Notes: a model not told the origin generated them from the sequence alone. Shown: positions 33,040-44,552, counted from the first letter of the stretch. The stretch: 64,000 nucleotides of DNA from Valencia hispanica (GCA_963556495.2 OY747713.1:47666913-47730912); one strand, 5' to 3'. Program-made: numbers and translations.

Positions 33040-33612
33040 TCAGACCCTCCTCTCCAGAATCCCTGAATAGACCTTACCAGGGAGGCTCAGAAGTGGGATC
33101 CCCCTGTAGCTGGAACACACTCTATGGTCCCCCTTTTTAAACAGGGGGACCACCACCCCGGTCTGCCAATCCAAGGGAACTGCCCCCGATGTCCACGCAA
33201 TATTGCAGAGCCGCATTAACCAACACAGCCCCACAATATCCAGAGCCCTGAGGAACTCCGGTCGAATCTCATCCACCCCCGGAGCCTTGCCACCGAGGAG
33301 CTTTTTAACGACCTCGGTGACCTCAGTCCCAGAGATTGGAGAGCCCGACCCATAGTCCCCAAACTCTGCTTCCAGATTGGAATTGGTGGGATTGAGGAGG
33401 TCTTCGAAGTATTCCATCCACCGACCCAAAACGTCCCACATCAAGGTCAGCAGCACACCATCCCACGCCCGAGTTTTTGCCTCCGCGACCATCCAAGCCA
33501 CACTCCACCTGGCCCGCCGGTACCTATCAGCTACTACAGGGGTCCCACAAGCCAAAAAGACCCGATAGGACACCTTCTTCAGCCTGACAGCATACCTTAC
33601 GCCGGTCTCCAC
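33040..33612 (-). pseudogene. RTE/Rex3-type LINE, linker and N-terminal RT
   Basis: Contains VVKKLLGGKAPGVDEIRPEF and VVPLFKKGDHRVCSSYRGIP LLS, the fingers region of a non-LTR RT. The RT palm motif A lies in the gap before 32987, where a stop and frame change separate the two ORFs. Confidence 0.88.
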
Positions 33613-34000
33613 CAGCGGGTTCGGGGGTCGCTGCCGCGACAGGCACCAACCACCTTGCGGCCACAGCTTCGGTCAGCCACCTCGACAATGGAGGCGCGGA
33701 ACATGGTCCACTCGGACTCAATGTCCCCCACCTCCCCCGGGATGTGTTTGAAGTTCGGCTGGAGGTGTGAGTTGAAGCTCCTTCTGACGGGAGACTCTGC
33801 CAGACGTTCCCAGCAGATCCTCACAACACGTTTGGGCCTTCCAGGTCTGTCCGGCGTCCTCCGCCACCATCGGAGCAGACTCACCACCAGGCAGTGGTCA
33901 GTGGACAGCTCAGCCCCTCTCTTCACCCGAGTGTCCAAAACACGCGGCCGCAGATCAGATGAGAAGAGACAGTGAAGCAGATCAGATGAGAAGAGACAGT
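33597..34000 (-). pseudogene. RTE/Rex3-type LINE, end of endonuclease
   Basis: RVLDTRVKRGAELSTDHCLV includes the terminal DH pair of an APE-type endonuclease. The remainder of the endonuclease is absent because the copy is 5'-truncated at 34000. Confidence 0.75.
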
Positions 34001-34003
34001 GAA
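33949..34003 (+). repeat. 27-bp tandem duplication at LINE 5' junction
   Basis: gcagatcagatgagaagagacagtgaa occurs twice in tandem exactly where the 5'-truncated LINE meets its target duplication. Confidence 0.9.
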
Positions 34004-34016
34004 GATAAGAGAAAGT

Positions 34017-34500
34017 GTGCTTTAATAATTCTCCCTCTGCAGACAAGATAGCGGAGAAACCTCCATGCTTTGCCGGAAGTCACATGTATTCCCAAGTGGA
34101 AGAATGGTTGCTGCGTCAAACTGGATCAAAAGTTTTTTTTATTTAGCAGCTGACTGTTTTAATAATATTCAAATTAATGAAAGAAAAAAGTTTGAAACTG
34201 TAACTTAATATTCCTAGCTGGCATTCAGAGTGGTAAAGTAGTAAAGTATAACTTGTTATACACCTGTGTTTACCTATGAGTGAATTTATTTCAATGTCAA
34301 ACAGTGAATAATAAGCTGTTGACTGTCAACACTATAGCTGTGAAAGAGTTCAAAACTGACATTAAACACGTGTACATTTTATTGATTTCCAATGTGCAAA
34401 TTAAAGTGCTTAAAGCATTCCAATATTTACATAATGTAACCTAGTTAAAATATTACAAACACACAAAAAGTAATGGATACTTGGCTTTTGTGTGATGCAG
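34017..34500. other. intergenic, nothing recognised
   Basis: AT-rich, no repeat ends or ORF of note. Confidence 0.4.
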
Positions 34501-34507
34501 CTAAAAA

Positions 34508-34760
34508 AAGACAAGACAATTTTATTTGTATAACACACTTTCAACAAGGTAATTCAAGGTGATTTACATGATTAGGAGATAAAGCAAAAACAGCAATAAA
34601 GCATAAAACACACAGAGGATTTGACATTTAAAAGTATTACTCAAAAGCAGACATGAACTTAGCATAAAGTAAAAACAGCAATAAAGCATGAAGCACACAC
34701 AAAGCATATGATACATGAAAACATTACACAAAGGCAGCTCTGTAACCTTTAATGGTGAGA
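34508..34760 (-). mobile_element. L2-type LINE 3' end fragment
   Basis: gacaagacaattttatttgt and caacaaggtaattcaaggtg match the 3' tail seen at 18311-18380 on the minus strand. It contains an internal near-duplicate (agtaaaaacagcaataaagcat twice). Confidence 0.7.
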
Positions 34761-34769
34761 ACATCCTGC

Positions 34770-35560
34770 TGTCTAAAAGGACAACCACCATGTACTTAGA
34801 TTTTTCAAGCACTTTTAACAAGATTCAACTGTTCTGTTGAGTTTGAAGCTCCATAAATTCCAGGTGGATACCTCTTCAACCATCTGGAGTTATGACTACC
34901 TACCAAACAGTTTGTGAGACTGCAATGTTATGTCTGAGATGGTCAGAAGCACAGGAACACCAAGGGAACACAAAGGGACTGTATCCTCACTGTTACTCTT
35001 CAAACTATAAAGCTCAGACTTCAAATATAACTTGAAGTCCTCCCGGGTCACTTTAGGAGAAACAAGTGTAAACAAAGCACTGCTTACATTCTAGGACTAG
35101 AGGGGTTGGAGGTCTACAGCTAGTCTACAGCTGGAGGTTCAGCTGGACAACAGAATAAACTGGAAATGCTACAGAAACGTGTATAAGAAAGAACAGAGCA
35201 GACTCTTCTGGTCGACGCTAAGATCCTTTAGAGTTTGCAGCAAGAGGTTGCATATCTTCTGTAAGTCTGTTATCAAAATCGCTTTGTAGCCATCTCCTGG
35301 AACAGCATCATCAGAACCAGAGACGAAAAGAAACCATAGTTCCATGGATCCCGAAGCTAATTGTTCAAACAATGCTGTCAAAGCAGGTGAGCGTATTGGA
35401 TGGTTCTTCACATCCTGAACAGAACTCAGCGAAGTTCACAACAAAGTGTGTTCAGTCATAGTCTTCTTTGGATCTGCTGTAAAACAACGTTTCAGGAGAT
35501 CATTCCAGCCATTAGCTATCCGCCTCTGGAACATGTCATTAATTGCTCATTATATTACTC
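34770..35560 (+). mobile_element. Rex1-type LINE RT fragment, degraded
   Basis: Plus-strand frames read MYLDFSS-like RT motif A (CTYLDFSSTFNKIQL), then a stretch ending at the C-terminal part also seen at 25778-26528. Multiple stops. Its 3' end is unclear. Confidence 0.65.
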
Positions 35561-37090
35561 ATATATATCCATTAAACAAAATTCAACCACCCTGCACTGA
35601 AATTAGCTTTTGAGACTAACCAAGTTTTTTTCATGATGCTATCACACTTTTAACATTAAGAACAAGAATCCAATTTTTTACAATAAACTTTCTTTTTTTA
35701 AATCCCCAAACCACCTAAAAACAGAATAAAAACAAGAGGAAAGATTGTACAGCAATGATGAACAACTAAAACTAAAGTATAAAAATTAACAGTAAAAAAA
35801 AGAACAAATAAACAAAATGGAATAGTAGATGTAAAAAATGCTGCCCCTAGCCATCAGGATATCGGCCTATAGCCGATAGGTGAAAATCAGAACAACTGAT
35901 GAATAAATATACACAAACACATGACTGATGATACTTTTATATACCCACTGCTCACTTAAACTCTGTGTCCTCAGCTTTAGGTGCTGTTTTAGAGACTAAA
36001 AGAAAGATGGCTTTTGTCACAAGTACATTCTGTTAGAATGTATTTTAATTTTTTCCCCCTTTTTTTTCCCTTCCATCATGCAGTGTCTGAAAGTAAAGAG
36101 TAAAGGGTGAAGATGTAATTAATGACATAATCTAATTCATAATATATTCTTTTCAATTACCATTATCTGATCCCTAGAAAATAGTGATAGAATCACGTCT
36201 TCCTCTACAGCATTTCCAATCCTGCAGATAAAAGATAAGTTTCAGACCAAGCATCAGGTCAAATGAATGGTCAAACCTTTATGATAGAAGTCTTTGTTCT
36301 AGGCATCTATCTTTCTTGATATTTGATATATGCATCTAAACAAGAAGTCAACGGATCACTTACTAAAATAAGTTGGTAATAAAAACTGGCAGGCATTGCA
36401 CATTTATAGTACATTGATATTTTTTCTGTAGCTAGAGGTCAAATCTAGGATGAACTACAGCTCTCCCAAGTATCCACATAATTATTAAACTTGCTGAAAC
36501 ATTTTCATTCAACCCATCCTTTATATGGAATGGTATCCCCCTCTGTGTCTTTTGTAAAACAGATGTGACATTCACAAACTTCTCATAAAGCTACCAATTT
36601 TCGTAGACAGATGTTGCTTGCCTAAACTGCTATTTTAAAACAAGGTTTCACCTTGTTTAAATGCTTTATTAGAAACAACGGGAAGATTAGGTTCAAGAAA
36701 AAAGCCTTTTCTTTAAAAATGGTTCAGTAATAACATCCAAATCAGTCAGTTATTTAAACCTGATGGATAATTGTAGAGCTACTCGTTTCCCCGTGAGAGT
36801 TCTCCACTGAAATATCTAAAAAGCTGTAATGATTTTAAAATTAGAGAAATTGAGAAATATGACGTGATAAACTGGTGAAATAAAATTAATTAAAAATTGG
36901 GGGGTTTTGACGATGTAGCCTACATTTTTCATTCTTGTCTGGTATTTTTTTTTATTTTGTACGCACAAAATCACATGCACATTCTTTTTAAAAAAATGTC
37001 AATGATCCTAATAAGTTGCACATTCCTCAATTGGAATATGCATTTTTTTTATTACTGCACCGTACTTTAGTTTTGTAATTTTGTCCTTAA
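35561..37090. other. intergenic, nothing recognised
   Basis: AT-rich sequence. No exon, RNA gene or transposon ends were found on either strand. Confidence 0.4.
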
Positions 37091-37099
37091 TGTACATAT

Positions 37100-37245
37100 A
37101 TCATTCTTAATTCTGTTTTTATACTCCTCAACGTTTCTTGTGTAAATCTAAATGCTTGAATTACCTGTCACTTTGCTGCTGCAACAGTTGAATTTTCCCT
37201 CTGTGGGACAATAAAAGATGTTTCATTGTCCTATTCTGGTATTGA
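37100..37245 (+). mobile_element. LINE 3' tail (Rex1-like)
   Basis: gttgaattttccctctgtgggacaataaaag followed by a tcctattctgg tail resembles the 3' end of Rex1-type LINEs. Confidence 0.5.
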
Positions 37246-37249
37246 ACAC

Positions 37250-37985
37250 AGGTAATTCGCCAATATGTTGAATGAAGCATTAAGAAAAGTTAAAATGCAA
37301 AGTTACAACGTTTCTGGTTAAAAAGGACACCTAAGGTAATGTTAACACAGACTTTTGAATCATTCACAATGAAGAACTCAGCGGAAAAACGACAAACAGC
37401 AATTCATGTCACCTCTAATCCTTTGATATGCTACCTTTATAGAATCCATCTTCAAGAAGATAACACTTGTTATATAGAGAATTATTAAAACACTTTCACT
37501 TATGTTCTTTTTCTCCACCATGTCTCCATCATCACCTGCTAAACAAAATATACATCCTTCTATTCAGCCCCATGAGGAAGAACAACTTCCGTTTGGGACC
37601 TTCCAATACAGACTGGATGTTTGTCCGCCATCTTGTCTGCTTCTGGGTGCTTCTCCTTTCTGTTAGAAGGGAGTTTTTCTTCTCCACTTCTGCTACATGC
37701 TTACTCAGCATGAGTGATTGCTGTGAAGTCAACAACACAATGCAGGCAACTGTCTACTGTCACTATATGTTCGTTCAGGAAGAGTGAATGCTGCAAGTCA
37801 ATGACTCGGCGCAATCTGCTGGGATTTCTTAAAGCTGCTGTACCGAATCTGCAGATCAAGTTTTAAGCTATTAAAACATAAACACAGTCACAGAACTATC
37901 ACCCCCAGTGTTGCCAACCAAAGACATAATAAAGAGGAGACCCTGGATTGGCTGCTCTGAGGCAAGAAATGCAGCCTCCATCTTG
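37250..37985. other. intergenic, nothing recognised
   Basis: A plus-strand ORF at 37467-37787 and its minus shadow have no recognisable motif; composition is not coding-like. Confidence 0.35.
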
Positions 37986-37989
37986 GACT

Positions 37990-38770
37990 GGTATTACCAC
38001 CAAAACAGCAGCAGTTAATACAAGATGCCTGAATACTGTGTGGCATATTCCTGTTCAAATCAGATTGGGGTATAACTTTTCACAAACAGGTGGACTGTTT
38101 TAAATATTTGGGAACACAGATGGACACTCATCTGTCCTTCCAAATGGACTCAGACTTAATTTACAATAAAGCACTCCAGGGCCTCATGTCCTCAGAAAGT
38201 TATGGAATTTTAGTGTCAGGAAGAATATTTTCGTCATGGTTTACCAGTCACATTTAGAATCCATTCTCACCTTTAAGATCACATCTTGGTACAATTTTCT
38301 CACCAGTAAACAGAAAATAAAACTGTGACGGATTACAGATAAAGCAGGCAAAATAATTGGTTCACCACAAACTCCACTGGTCCATCTGTATGAGTGATCT
38401 GTGATCAGAAAAGCCACCCTAATGGCGGATCCTTCTCATCCCCTCCATCATTTTTTCAGTCTTCTCCCATCAGGCAGTAGATAAAAAAAGTCCCAATGGC
38501 AAAAAAAACTGTCTTTAAAAAATAATTCTTTTCTACTGCAATCACAGCCCTCAGCGGGAAAGGAATTTCTATCCAGATTTTATAATTGGTATTTTCAAGT
38601 ATCAATGTGGGTGATTTTAGTTCAGCTATATATGGTCTTAAGTATTTTACTGTTTGTTTGTTTGTTTGTTTGTATGCGTGTGTAAAGATGATGTGGAGCC
38701 CTGTTGAAGATGAATTTCTGTAACCTTTTGGTGTCAGACAAATTAAGTTTTCTATTCTAATTCATTCTAT
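37990..38770 (+). mobile_element. Rex1-type LINE 3' part, degraded
   Basis: Broken plus-strand frames correspond to the C-terminal end (YLGTQMDTHLSFQMDSDLIY; PSIIFSVFSHQAVD). It ends with a tail of attctattcattct repeats near 38,755, adjacent to the DD41D transposon. Confidence 0.6.
38652..38673 (+). repeat. (TTTG)n short microsatellite
   Basis: Five tandem tttg units. Confidence 0.9.
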
Positions 38771-38800
38771 TCATTCTAAATATAATATTCCTGTACTGTA

Positions 38801-39083
38801 CAGGGTGGGCCATTTATATGGATACACCGTAATAACATGAGAATGTTAGGTGATATCAAAGTCCTGTTTGTGGCACATTAGGATATGTGAGGGGGGAAAC
38901 TCCTTAAGATGGGTGGTGACCATGGTGGCCATTTAGAAGTCGGCCATCTTGGATACAACTTTTGTTTTTTCAATAGGAAGAGGGCCATGTGACACATCAA
39001 ACTTATTGGTAATGTCACAAGAAAAACAATGGTGTGCTTGGTTTCAACGTAACTTTATTCTTTCATGAGTTATTTACAAGTTT
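38801..39083 (+). repeat. left TIR, 283 bp
   Basis: Pairs with 40173-40455. Differences noted: t/g in gagaatgttaggt, and two changes in gtcacaagaaaaacaatgg. Confidence 0.93.
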
Positions 39084-39091
39084 CTGACCAC

Positions 39092-40150
39092 TTATAAAAT
39101 GTGTTCAATGTGCTGCCCATTGTGTTGGATTGTCAATGCAACCCTCTTCTCCCACTCGTCACACACTGATTGCAACACCGCAGGAGAAATGCCAGCACAG
39201 GCATCCAGTATCCGTAGTTTCAGGTGCTCCACATCTCGTATCTTCACACCATAGACAATTGCTTTCAGATGACCCCAAAGATAAAAGTCTAAGGGGGTCA
39301 GATCGGGAGACCTTGGGGGCCATTCAACTGGCCCACGACGGCCAATCAACTTTCCAGGAAACTGTTCATCTAGGAATGCTCGGACCTGGCACCCATAATG
39401 TGGTGGTGCACCATCTTGCTGGAAAAACTCAGGGAACCTGCCAGCTTCAGTGCATAAAGAGGGAAACACATCATCATGTAGCAATTTCAAATATCCAGTG
39501 GCCTTGAGGTTTCCATTGATGAAGAATGGACCCACTATCGTTGTACCCCATATACCACACCAAACCATCACTTTTGTTGTTCCAACAGTCTTGGAGGGAT
39601 CAATCCAATGTGGGTTAGTGTCAGACCAATAGCGGTGGTTTTGTTTGTTAACTTCACCATTCACATAAAAGTTTGCCTCATCACTGAACAAAATCTTCTG
39701 CGGAAACTGAGGGTCCTGTTCCAATTTTTGTTTTGCCCATTCTGCAAATTCTGTGCGCCGATCTGGGTCATCCTCGTTGAGATGCTGCAGTAGCTGGAGT
39801 TTGTAAGGGTGCCATTTGTGAGTAGCTAATATCCGCCGAAGGGATGTTCGACTAATGCCACTCTCCAGTGACGTGCGGCGAGTGCTACGCTGTGGGCTCT
39901 TGCTGAATGAAGCTAGGACAGCCACTGATGTTTCTTCATTAGTGACAGTTTTCTTGCGTCCACATTTTGACAAATCCAACACTGAACCAGTTTCACGAAA
40001 CTTAGCAAGCAGTTTGCTGACTGTAGCATGGGAGATGGGTGGTCTCGTAGGGTGTCTTGCATTGAAATCTGCTGCAATGACCCGGTTACTGCGTTCACCA
40101 GACATCAACACGATTTCGATCCGCTCCTCACGTGTTAACCTCTTCGACAT
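39092..40150 (-). CDS. DD41D transposase, 352 aa, intact
   Basis: Cut-and-paste transposase of the IS630-Tc1-mariner superfamily. The start is taken at MSKRLTREERIEI (40150); an in-frame upstream ATG at 40222 would add 24 residues read from the TIR and is less likely. Residues ~1-60 and ~65-115 form two helix-turn-helix-like DNA-binding regions (ISHATVSKLLAKFRETGSV; GISRTSLRRIL). Catalytic residues: D157 in FSDEANFYVNG, D246 in QQDGAPPHYG and D288 in PDLTPLDFYLWG, giving 41 residues between the last two. That spacing excludes DD34E Tc1 and DD34D mariner. The stop (39092-39094) is 8 bp from the left TIR. No frameshift or stop is seen. Confidence 0.92.
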   Translation of the reverse strand: MSKRLTREERIEIVLMSGERSNRVIAADFNARHPTRPPISHATVSKLLAKFRETGSVLDLSKCGRKKTVTNEETSVAVLASFSKSPQRSTRRTSLESGISRTSLRRILATHKWHPYKLQLLQHLNEDDPDRRTEFAEWAKQKLEQDPQFPQKILFSDEANFYVNGEVNKQNHRYWSDTNPHWIDPSKTVGTTKVMVWCGIWGTTIVGPFFINGNLKATGYLKLLHDDVFPSLCTEAGRFPEFFQQDGAPPHYGCQVRAFLDEQFPGKLIGRRGPVEWPPRSPDLTPLDFYLWGHLKAIVYGVKIRDVEHLKLRILDACAGISPAVLQSVCDEWEKRVALTIQHNGQHIEHIL

Positions 40151-40172
40151 GTCAATGGCTGTGAACAAAGAG

Positions 40173-40455
40173 AAACTTGTAAATAACTCATGAAAGAATA
40201 AAGTTACGTTGAAACCAAGCACACCAATGTTTTTCTGGTGACATTACCAATAAGTTTGATGTGTCACATGGCCCTCTTCCTATTGAAAAAACAAAAGTTG
40301 TATCCAAGATGGCCGACTTCTAAATGGCCACCATGGTCACCACCCATCTTAAGGAGTTTCCCCCCTCACATATCCTAATGTGCCACAAACAGGACTTTGA
40401 TATCACCTACCATTCTCATGTTATTACGGTGTATCCATATAAATGGCCCACCCTG
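40173..40455 (-). repeat. right TIR, 283 bp
   Basis: Inverted copy of 38801-39083 of equal length, ending ccaccctg before TA. It lies just upstream of the transposase start and so must contain or abut its promoter. Confidence 0.93.
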
Positions 40456-41027
40456 TATTTATGTCCACCAGCTAAATCTTAGCTAGCTAACGTTAGGTAT
40501 GGTAAGAAGGCTAAAACTTTATAAATTGTATATTTTTAAACCACTGACTTAGATTACAACCGACACAAGAATGCTACTGTAGAAATAAAGGTTGTGTCCC
40601 ATTAATGCAGACTTCCAACCACAGCAATCCCTCATACAGAGCAAGCATTCAGAGCACCTCTCCACAGTGAAGAGGAAAAACTCCCCTTTAACAGGAAGAA
40701 ACCTCCAGCAGAACCTGGCTCAGTACAAGTGACCATCTGCCATGACTGTCTGGGGGTTTGAGAAGACAGAAGAACTGATATGAGTACTTTCTATATTAAA
40801 GATAGTAAAAAGTTGTTAACAGGACACAGGGAATGTTCTTTTTTAGAACTTCTGGTCCAGACAGCAACTTCTGTGTTGTCAGAATTTAAGAGCAAAAAGT
40901 TTAGAGTCATCCATGTTTTTATGTCTTCCAGACATGCCTGTAATCTACCTAACTGACTGGGTTCATCAGGACTTATGGATAAATATAGTTGTGTATCATC
41001 GGTATAGCTGTGGAAATTTATCCCATG

Positions 41028-41225
41028 CTATCTAATGATTCTACCAATTGGGAGCATATATATGGTGAAAAGAATTGGTTCAAGCACAGAACCCTGTGGA
41101 ACTCCACAAGTAACCATTGAGAGTGAAGAAGATGTATCATTCAGATTAACAAACTGGAATCTATCAGACAAATATGATTTAAACCAGCCTAGTGCTGTTC
41201 CTTTGATCCCTGCAACATGTTGCAT
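41028..41225 (-). pseudogene. L2 LINE RT fragment
   Basis: Reads GIKGTALGWFKSYLSDRFQF and CGVPQGSVLEPILFTIYMLP, RT motif B region just upstream of the FADD/YADD box, which is not in frame here. Confidence 0.85.
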
Positions 41226-41944
41226 GACTTCCTCATACTAAAGCTATTATAATTCAGTGTGTGAGCCATTTACTGTTTCAGTGTCTCTTGGAAGACGAAC
41301 TATCATACCTGCTGCAGCTCACACACCTGCAGGTGATCCAACTAATGAGATCAGTCGCTTCCTAAGCAGCAGCAGGACAACCATTCAGTGCCTGATGGCC
41401 ATACCACACCGATAGTATCAAACCGCTATGAATTCTGAATCTGTTTCCTGAGAATTCCATGTTTTTTGCAATCTGAAAGCTCTCTCAGCAGACTCACCTG
41501 AATTTTAAATTCCTGTGGTACGTATCTATTTACTAAGGATTGATTCATCATGGGGCCACGAACCAAATGGAACACTTCCTTAAATAATTTCATTGGGATT
41601 GGGTCCAACATACAAGTTGAAGGTTTAGATTAGGCTAATATTTTTGATAATTCCGAAATCTCGACTGAATCAAAACAGTCCAAACCCAAATGAGGGTCTA
41701 CAGTTATCTCCGATGCTGTCTCACTTACTGAAAAAGAAGTAATCATGTTTGGGATGATAGCAATGATTTTATTTTTAATGGAATTTTATTTATAAAAAAT
41801 TCCATAAAGTCATCACTACTAAGAGTTGGGGGAATAGTTGCCTCAACAGAGCTATGACTGTAATTTGGCAACTGTACTAAAAAGAAACCTAGGATTGTTC
41901 TCATTCGCCTCTATTAATGATAAAAAATATGCTGTTCTAGCTTG

Positions 41945-42256
41945 TCAAAGGGTCTTTTTATACAGCAGTAGACTGTTTTTCCAGGTTAAATAGGAATCCT
42001 CTAGCTGTGTAGAGCGCCATTTTCTCTCCAACTTCCTAGTATTCTGCTTTAAAGTATGCAACTCTGCGTTAAACCAAGGAGTCAGCCTTCTATGGCTAAT
42101 TACTTTCTTTTTTAAGGGTGCTACACTATCTAATGCCAAACACAATGAGGAAGTAACGCTATGAACCAGACCATCACTTTCTGAAGGGTTAGAGATGGAA
42201 ATGCTCCCCTCCACTGTTTTACTCTGAGACACTGAGGAAAGTAAGAATTCTTTCAC
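41945..42256 (-). pseudogene. L2 LINE endonuclease-RT linker
   Basis: Reads LDSVAPLKKKVISHRRLTPW and WRSTQLEDSYLTWKNSLLLY, the linker found in copy A near 21,350-21,540, here better preserved. Confidence 0.75.
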
Positions 42257-42428
42257 TTGTTACAACATTGTCTGATAAAGCTCTACTATCATAACATTTT
42301 CTTTCAGAAATAAGATGGTCAGTTAAAGTAAATTCAAAAGTTATCAAAAAGTGGTCATACAGAACCGGGTTATGTGGGCGGACTGTTATTTCCTCACACT
42401 CAATACCGTAGGTCAGTACAAGGTCCAA
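42219..42428 (-). pseudogene. L2 LINE endonuclease C-terminal fragment
   Basis: Reads LDLVLTYG-type end of the endonuclease (MDLVLTYGIECEEITVRPHN) and YDHFLITFEF, the DH-containing last motif of APE-type endonucleases. Confidence 0.75.
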
Positions 42429-43340
42429 AGTGTGTTTACCGGAGTGTGGGGGTCAGTGTACTTTTTGAGTAAAGCCAATTGAGATCAGATAAAAAATGTG
42501 AGATCTGATCCAATAATTGAGAGTGAGGGCCTGGTGGACGATACAAAACCACAAACAAAAATGGTCTTAATGTTTTGCAACTTGGATGAGGTAAAATAAG
42601 GGTAAGATGTTCAAAAGAACTGTAGCTATAAATTGGTCTGGTATTAATTAGTCAATCAGCATGAAAAATGATTGCAACTCCTCCTCCTCGCCAAGTACTT
42701 CTAGGAATGTGAAAATTTAAATGAGTTGAGGAGTTGACTCATTTATACTGACATATCCTCCTGCTGCAACCAGGTTTCTTTGAGACAAAACAGTTTAATT
42801 TGATTATCACAAATCATTTATCAACAAAGTCTTTGAGGAGAGAGATCTTATGTTTAATAAACCACATTATTAGTTTTTTTCTGTTTAGTCAAAGTTGTAT
42901 TTATCTTTATGAGATTTTCTTGATTTGCTCTTGTTAGGTTAACTTTTAATCCATTTGATTTAAGCTGTGGGCAAGACACTGTCTCTATGGGGTGATTGGT
43001 GGGTAACAGTACAGAAGCTGCAGAGGGGTGGGTTAAACTACGACTCTGCTTCCTGGTCTGGACCCTGGGTTGTCAGTTATTTGGAGGACTATTAAATCCA
43101 GCCAGATTTCTAGAAAGAAGAGCTGCTCCATCCAAAGTGGGATGGATTCCGTCTCTCCGGATCAGACCAGGTTTTCCCCAAAATGTTCATCAATTATCAA
43201 TGTAACCCACATTGTTTGCAGGACACCACCTAGACAACCATTGGTGGAATGACAGCATGCGGCTAAACATGTCGTCACTGGTCTGATCAGACACGGAACC
43301 AGAAAAGATTACCGAGTCTGACATTGTTTTGGCAAGCTTA

Positions 43341-44547
43341 TGTAACCCCCCAATAAATAGTGTGGACCAATTTAAGTATTTAACAAACTGACCTTTTATT
43401 TTATGGTCTTGTAATTAATTTTGTATATCTGTTAATCGAAAGAGGACACTTTAATATGGTTAGGTATTATTTTTGTGAATGATTCCAGTAAGAAAAACGG
43501 GATTATGGAGGAAATCACAGGGTAGGAACTTTTCTTTCAGAGAGATTGCACCAGGGTCTGAAAAGGGGACGGACCGCCTTCCGCCCACAGTTGTATTCTG
43601 GAAAGAAAAGCATGATGTCCGTTTTCCTCATTTCTCCGTTCTCCTGTTTATTCAGGTTGGTAAAAGTGTTTAAAAGTGTTAATAATCAGCTACTTAGACC
43701 GGGTTTTGACAGTATTCTGTGTTGCGGGAGTTTTGAGACCATTTCCGGATCGAGTTTTGAGTAGTTTGTGTATGAATGGAGTGAAAATAAAGTGAAACTG
43801 CCACTCGGGATCCGCCATTTTGTGCCTGAAGCTCAGCCAATGTTATTAAGCACATGGTATAAGAATTATACAGAATAGACTTCGGTTTTAAGTGAATACT
43901 TCAGTTTATTGTTATAAGTGTTTTGTGGGTTTCAGAGTTGAGATGAATGTGCTCTCTGTTTTGAGTTATAACTTGAAAAACACTAAATTAAGTGGTTGTG
44001 AGCCACAAATAAGAGTATTTGGTCCTGATTAATTCAGGGTAGCATTAGCATTTCTTTTAAGTCAGTAGCCTGTGAGACACAGATATATGAAAATTGTTGT
44101 TATTCAACATTAAAAGCTATAATGCACCTTATAATTTGCACAAGAATATTGCACTTCAAACAGTGATGAACCCAACAGTGTTATACTGTGAATGTTCCTT
44201 TTATTATTAAAGGTGATTTAAATATGCTGGTTAACCAAATATGGAAAATGGATAAGTTTAACTGTATTAAATGAGAAACTGGAACTGAAAAGAAGTGATA
44301 TTGCAACAGAATATTGAAAGTAATGTAACTGAATAAGAAAATGACTGGGATAAAAGGAGATGCATTGCTACTGTTTGTTTTATGATTTTTGGTGGTAAAT
44401 AAATCCACAGAGACAGTTGTATTCTGGAAAGAAAAGCATGATGTCCGTTTTCCTCATTTCTCCGTTCTCCTGTTTATTCAGGTCTGGTCCACCTCAGGAC
44501 CAACAGTAATCGTTATTGTGGCCCTCAGCCCTCTGAGGCCCGTAACA
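43341..44547 (+). repeat. 5' LTR
   Basis: Begins tgtaacccccc and ends gaggcccgtaaca. Candidate promoter elements: ggaccaat (CCAAT-like) and tatttaac near 43365-43380; AATAAA hexamers at 43351-43356 and further in. A 71-bp direct repeat lies inside (43587-43657 and 44413-44483). Confidence 0.96.
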
Positions 44548-44552
44548 ATTCT

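Larger units (their letters stand above)
31840..34000 (-). mobile_element. RTE/Rex3-type LINE, 5'-truncated, with 16-bp target duplication
   Basis: The target duplication gaagataagagaaagt is perfect at 31824-31839 and 34001-34016. The minus-strand 3' end is a (ATGG)n tail after gcggaagaaaatgg, as in Rex3-type elements. Three minus-strand reading frames cover endonuclease end, RT and C-terminal domain. The 5' junction carries a 27-bp tandem duplication (agcagatcagatgag...). Confidence 0.92.
38801..40455 (-). mobile_element. Complete Tc1/mariner-superfamily transposon, DD41D type
   Basis: TA duplications at 38799-38800 and 40456-40457 flank 1,655 bp whose ends (cagggtgggccatttatatg) are inverted copies. 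The TIRs are 283 bp each (38801-39083, 40173-40455); on reading I count about three mismatches. A single uninterrupted transposase lies between on the minus strand. High TIR identity and an intact ORF indicate a recent insertion that could still be autonomous. Confidence 0.95.
40560..43340 (-). mobile_element. L2/Maui-type LINE, copy B (interrupted 5' by Ty3/gypsy element)
   Basis: The minus strand carries, 5' to 3', 5' region (43,000-43,340, shared with copy A), endonuclease end (42219-42428), linker (41945-42256), RT fragments (41426-41611, 41028-41225), a jump around 40,845 where the RT C-terminus is deleted, and a 3' UTR to about 40,560. Its 5' start lies beyond the LTR element, at 52907-53135. 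Confidence 0.85.

Noticed and set aside
39092..40222. Transposase start at the upstream ATG (376 aa)
   Set aside because: The extra 24 residues are hydrophobic and are read from the end of the TIR; MSKRLTREER is the family-like start.
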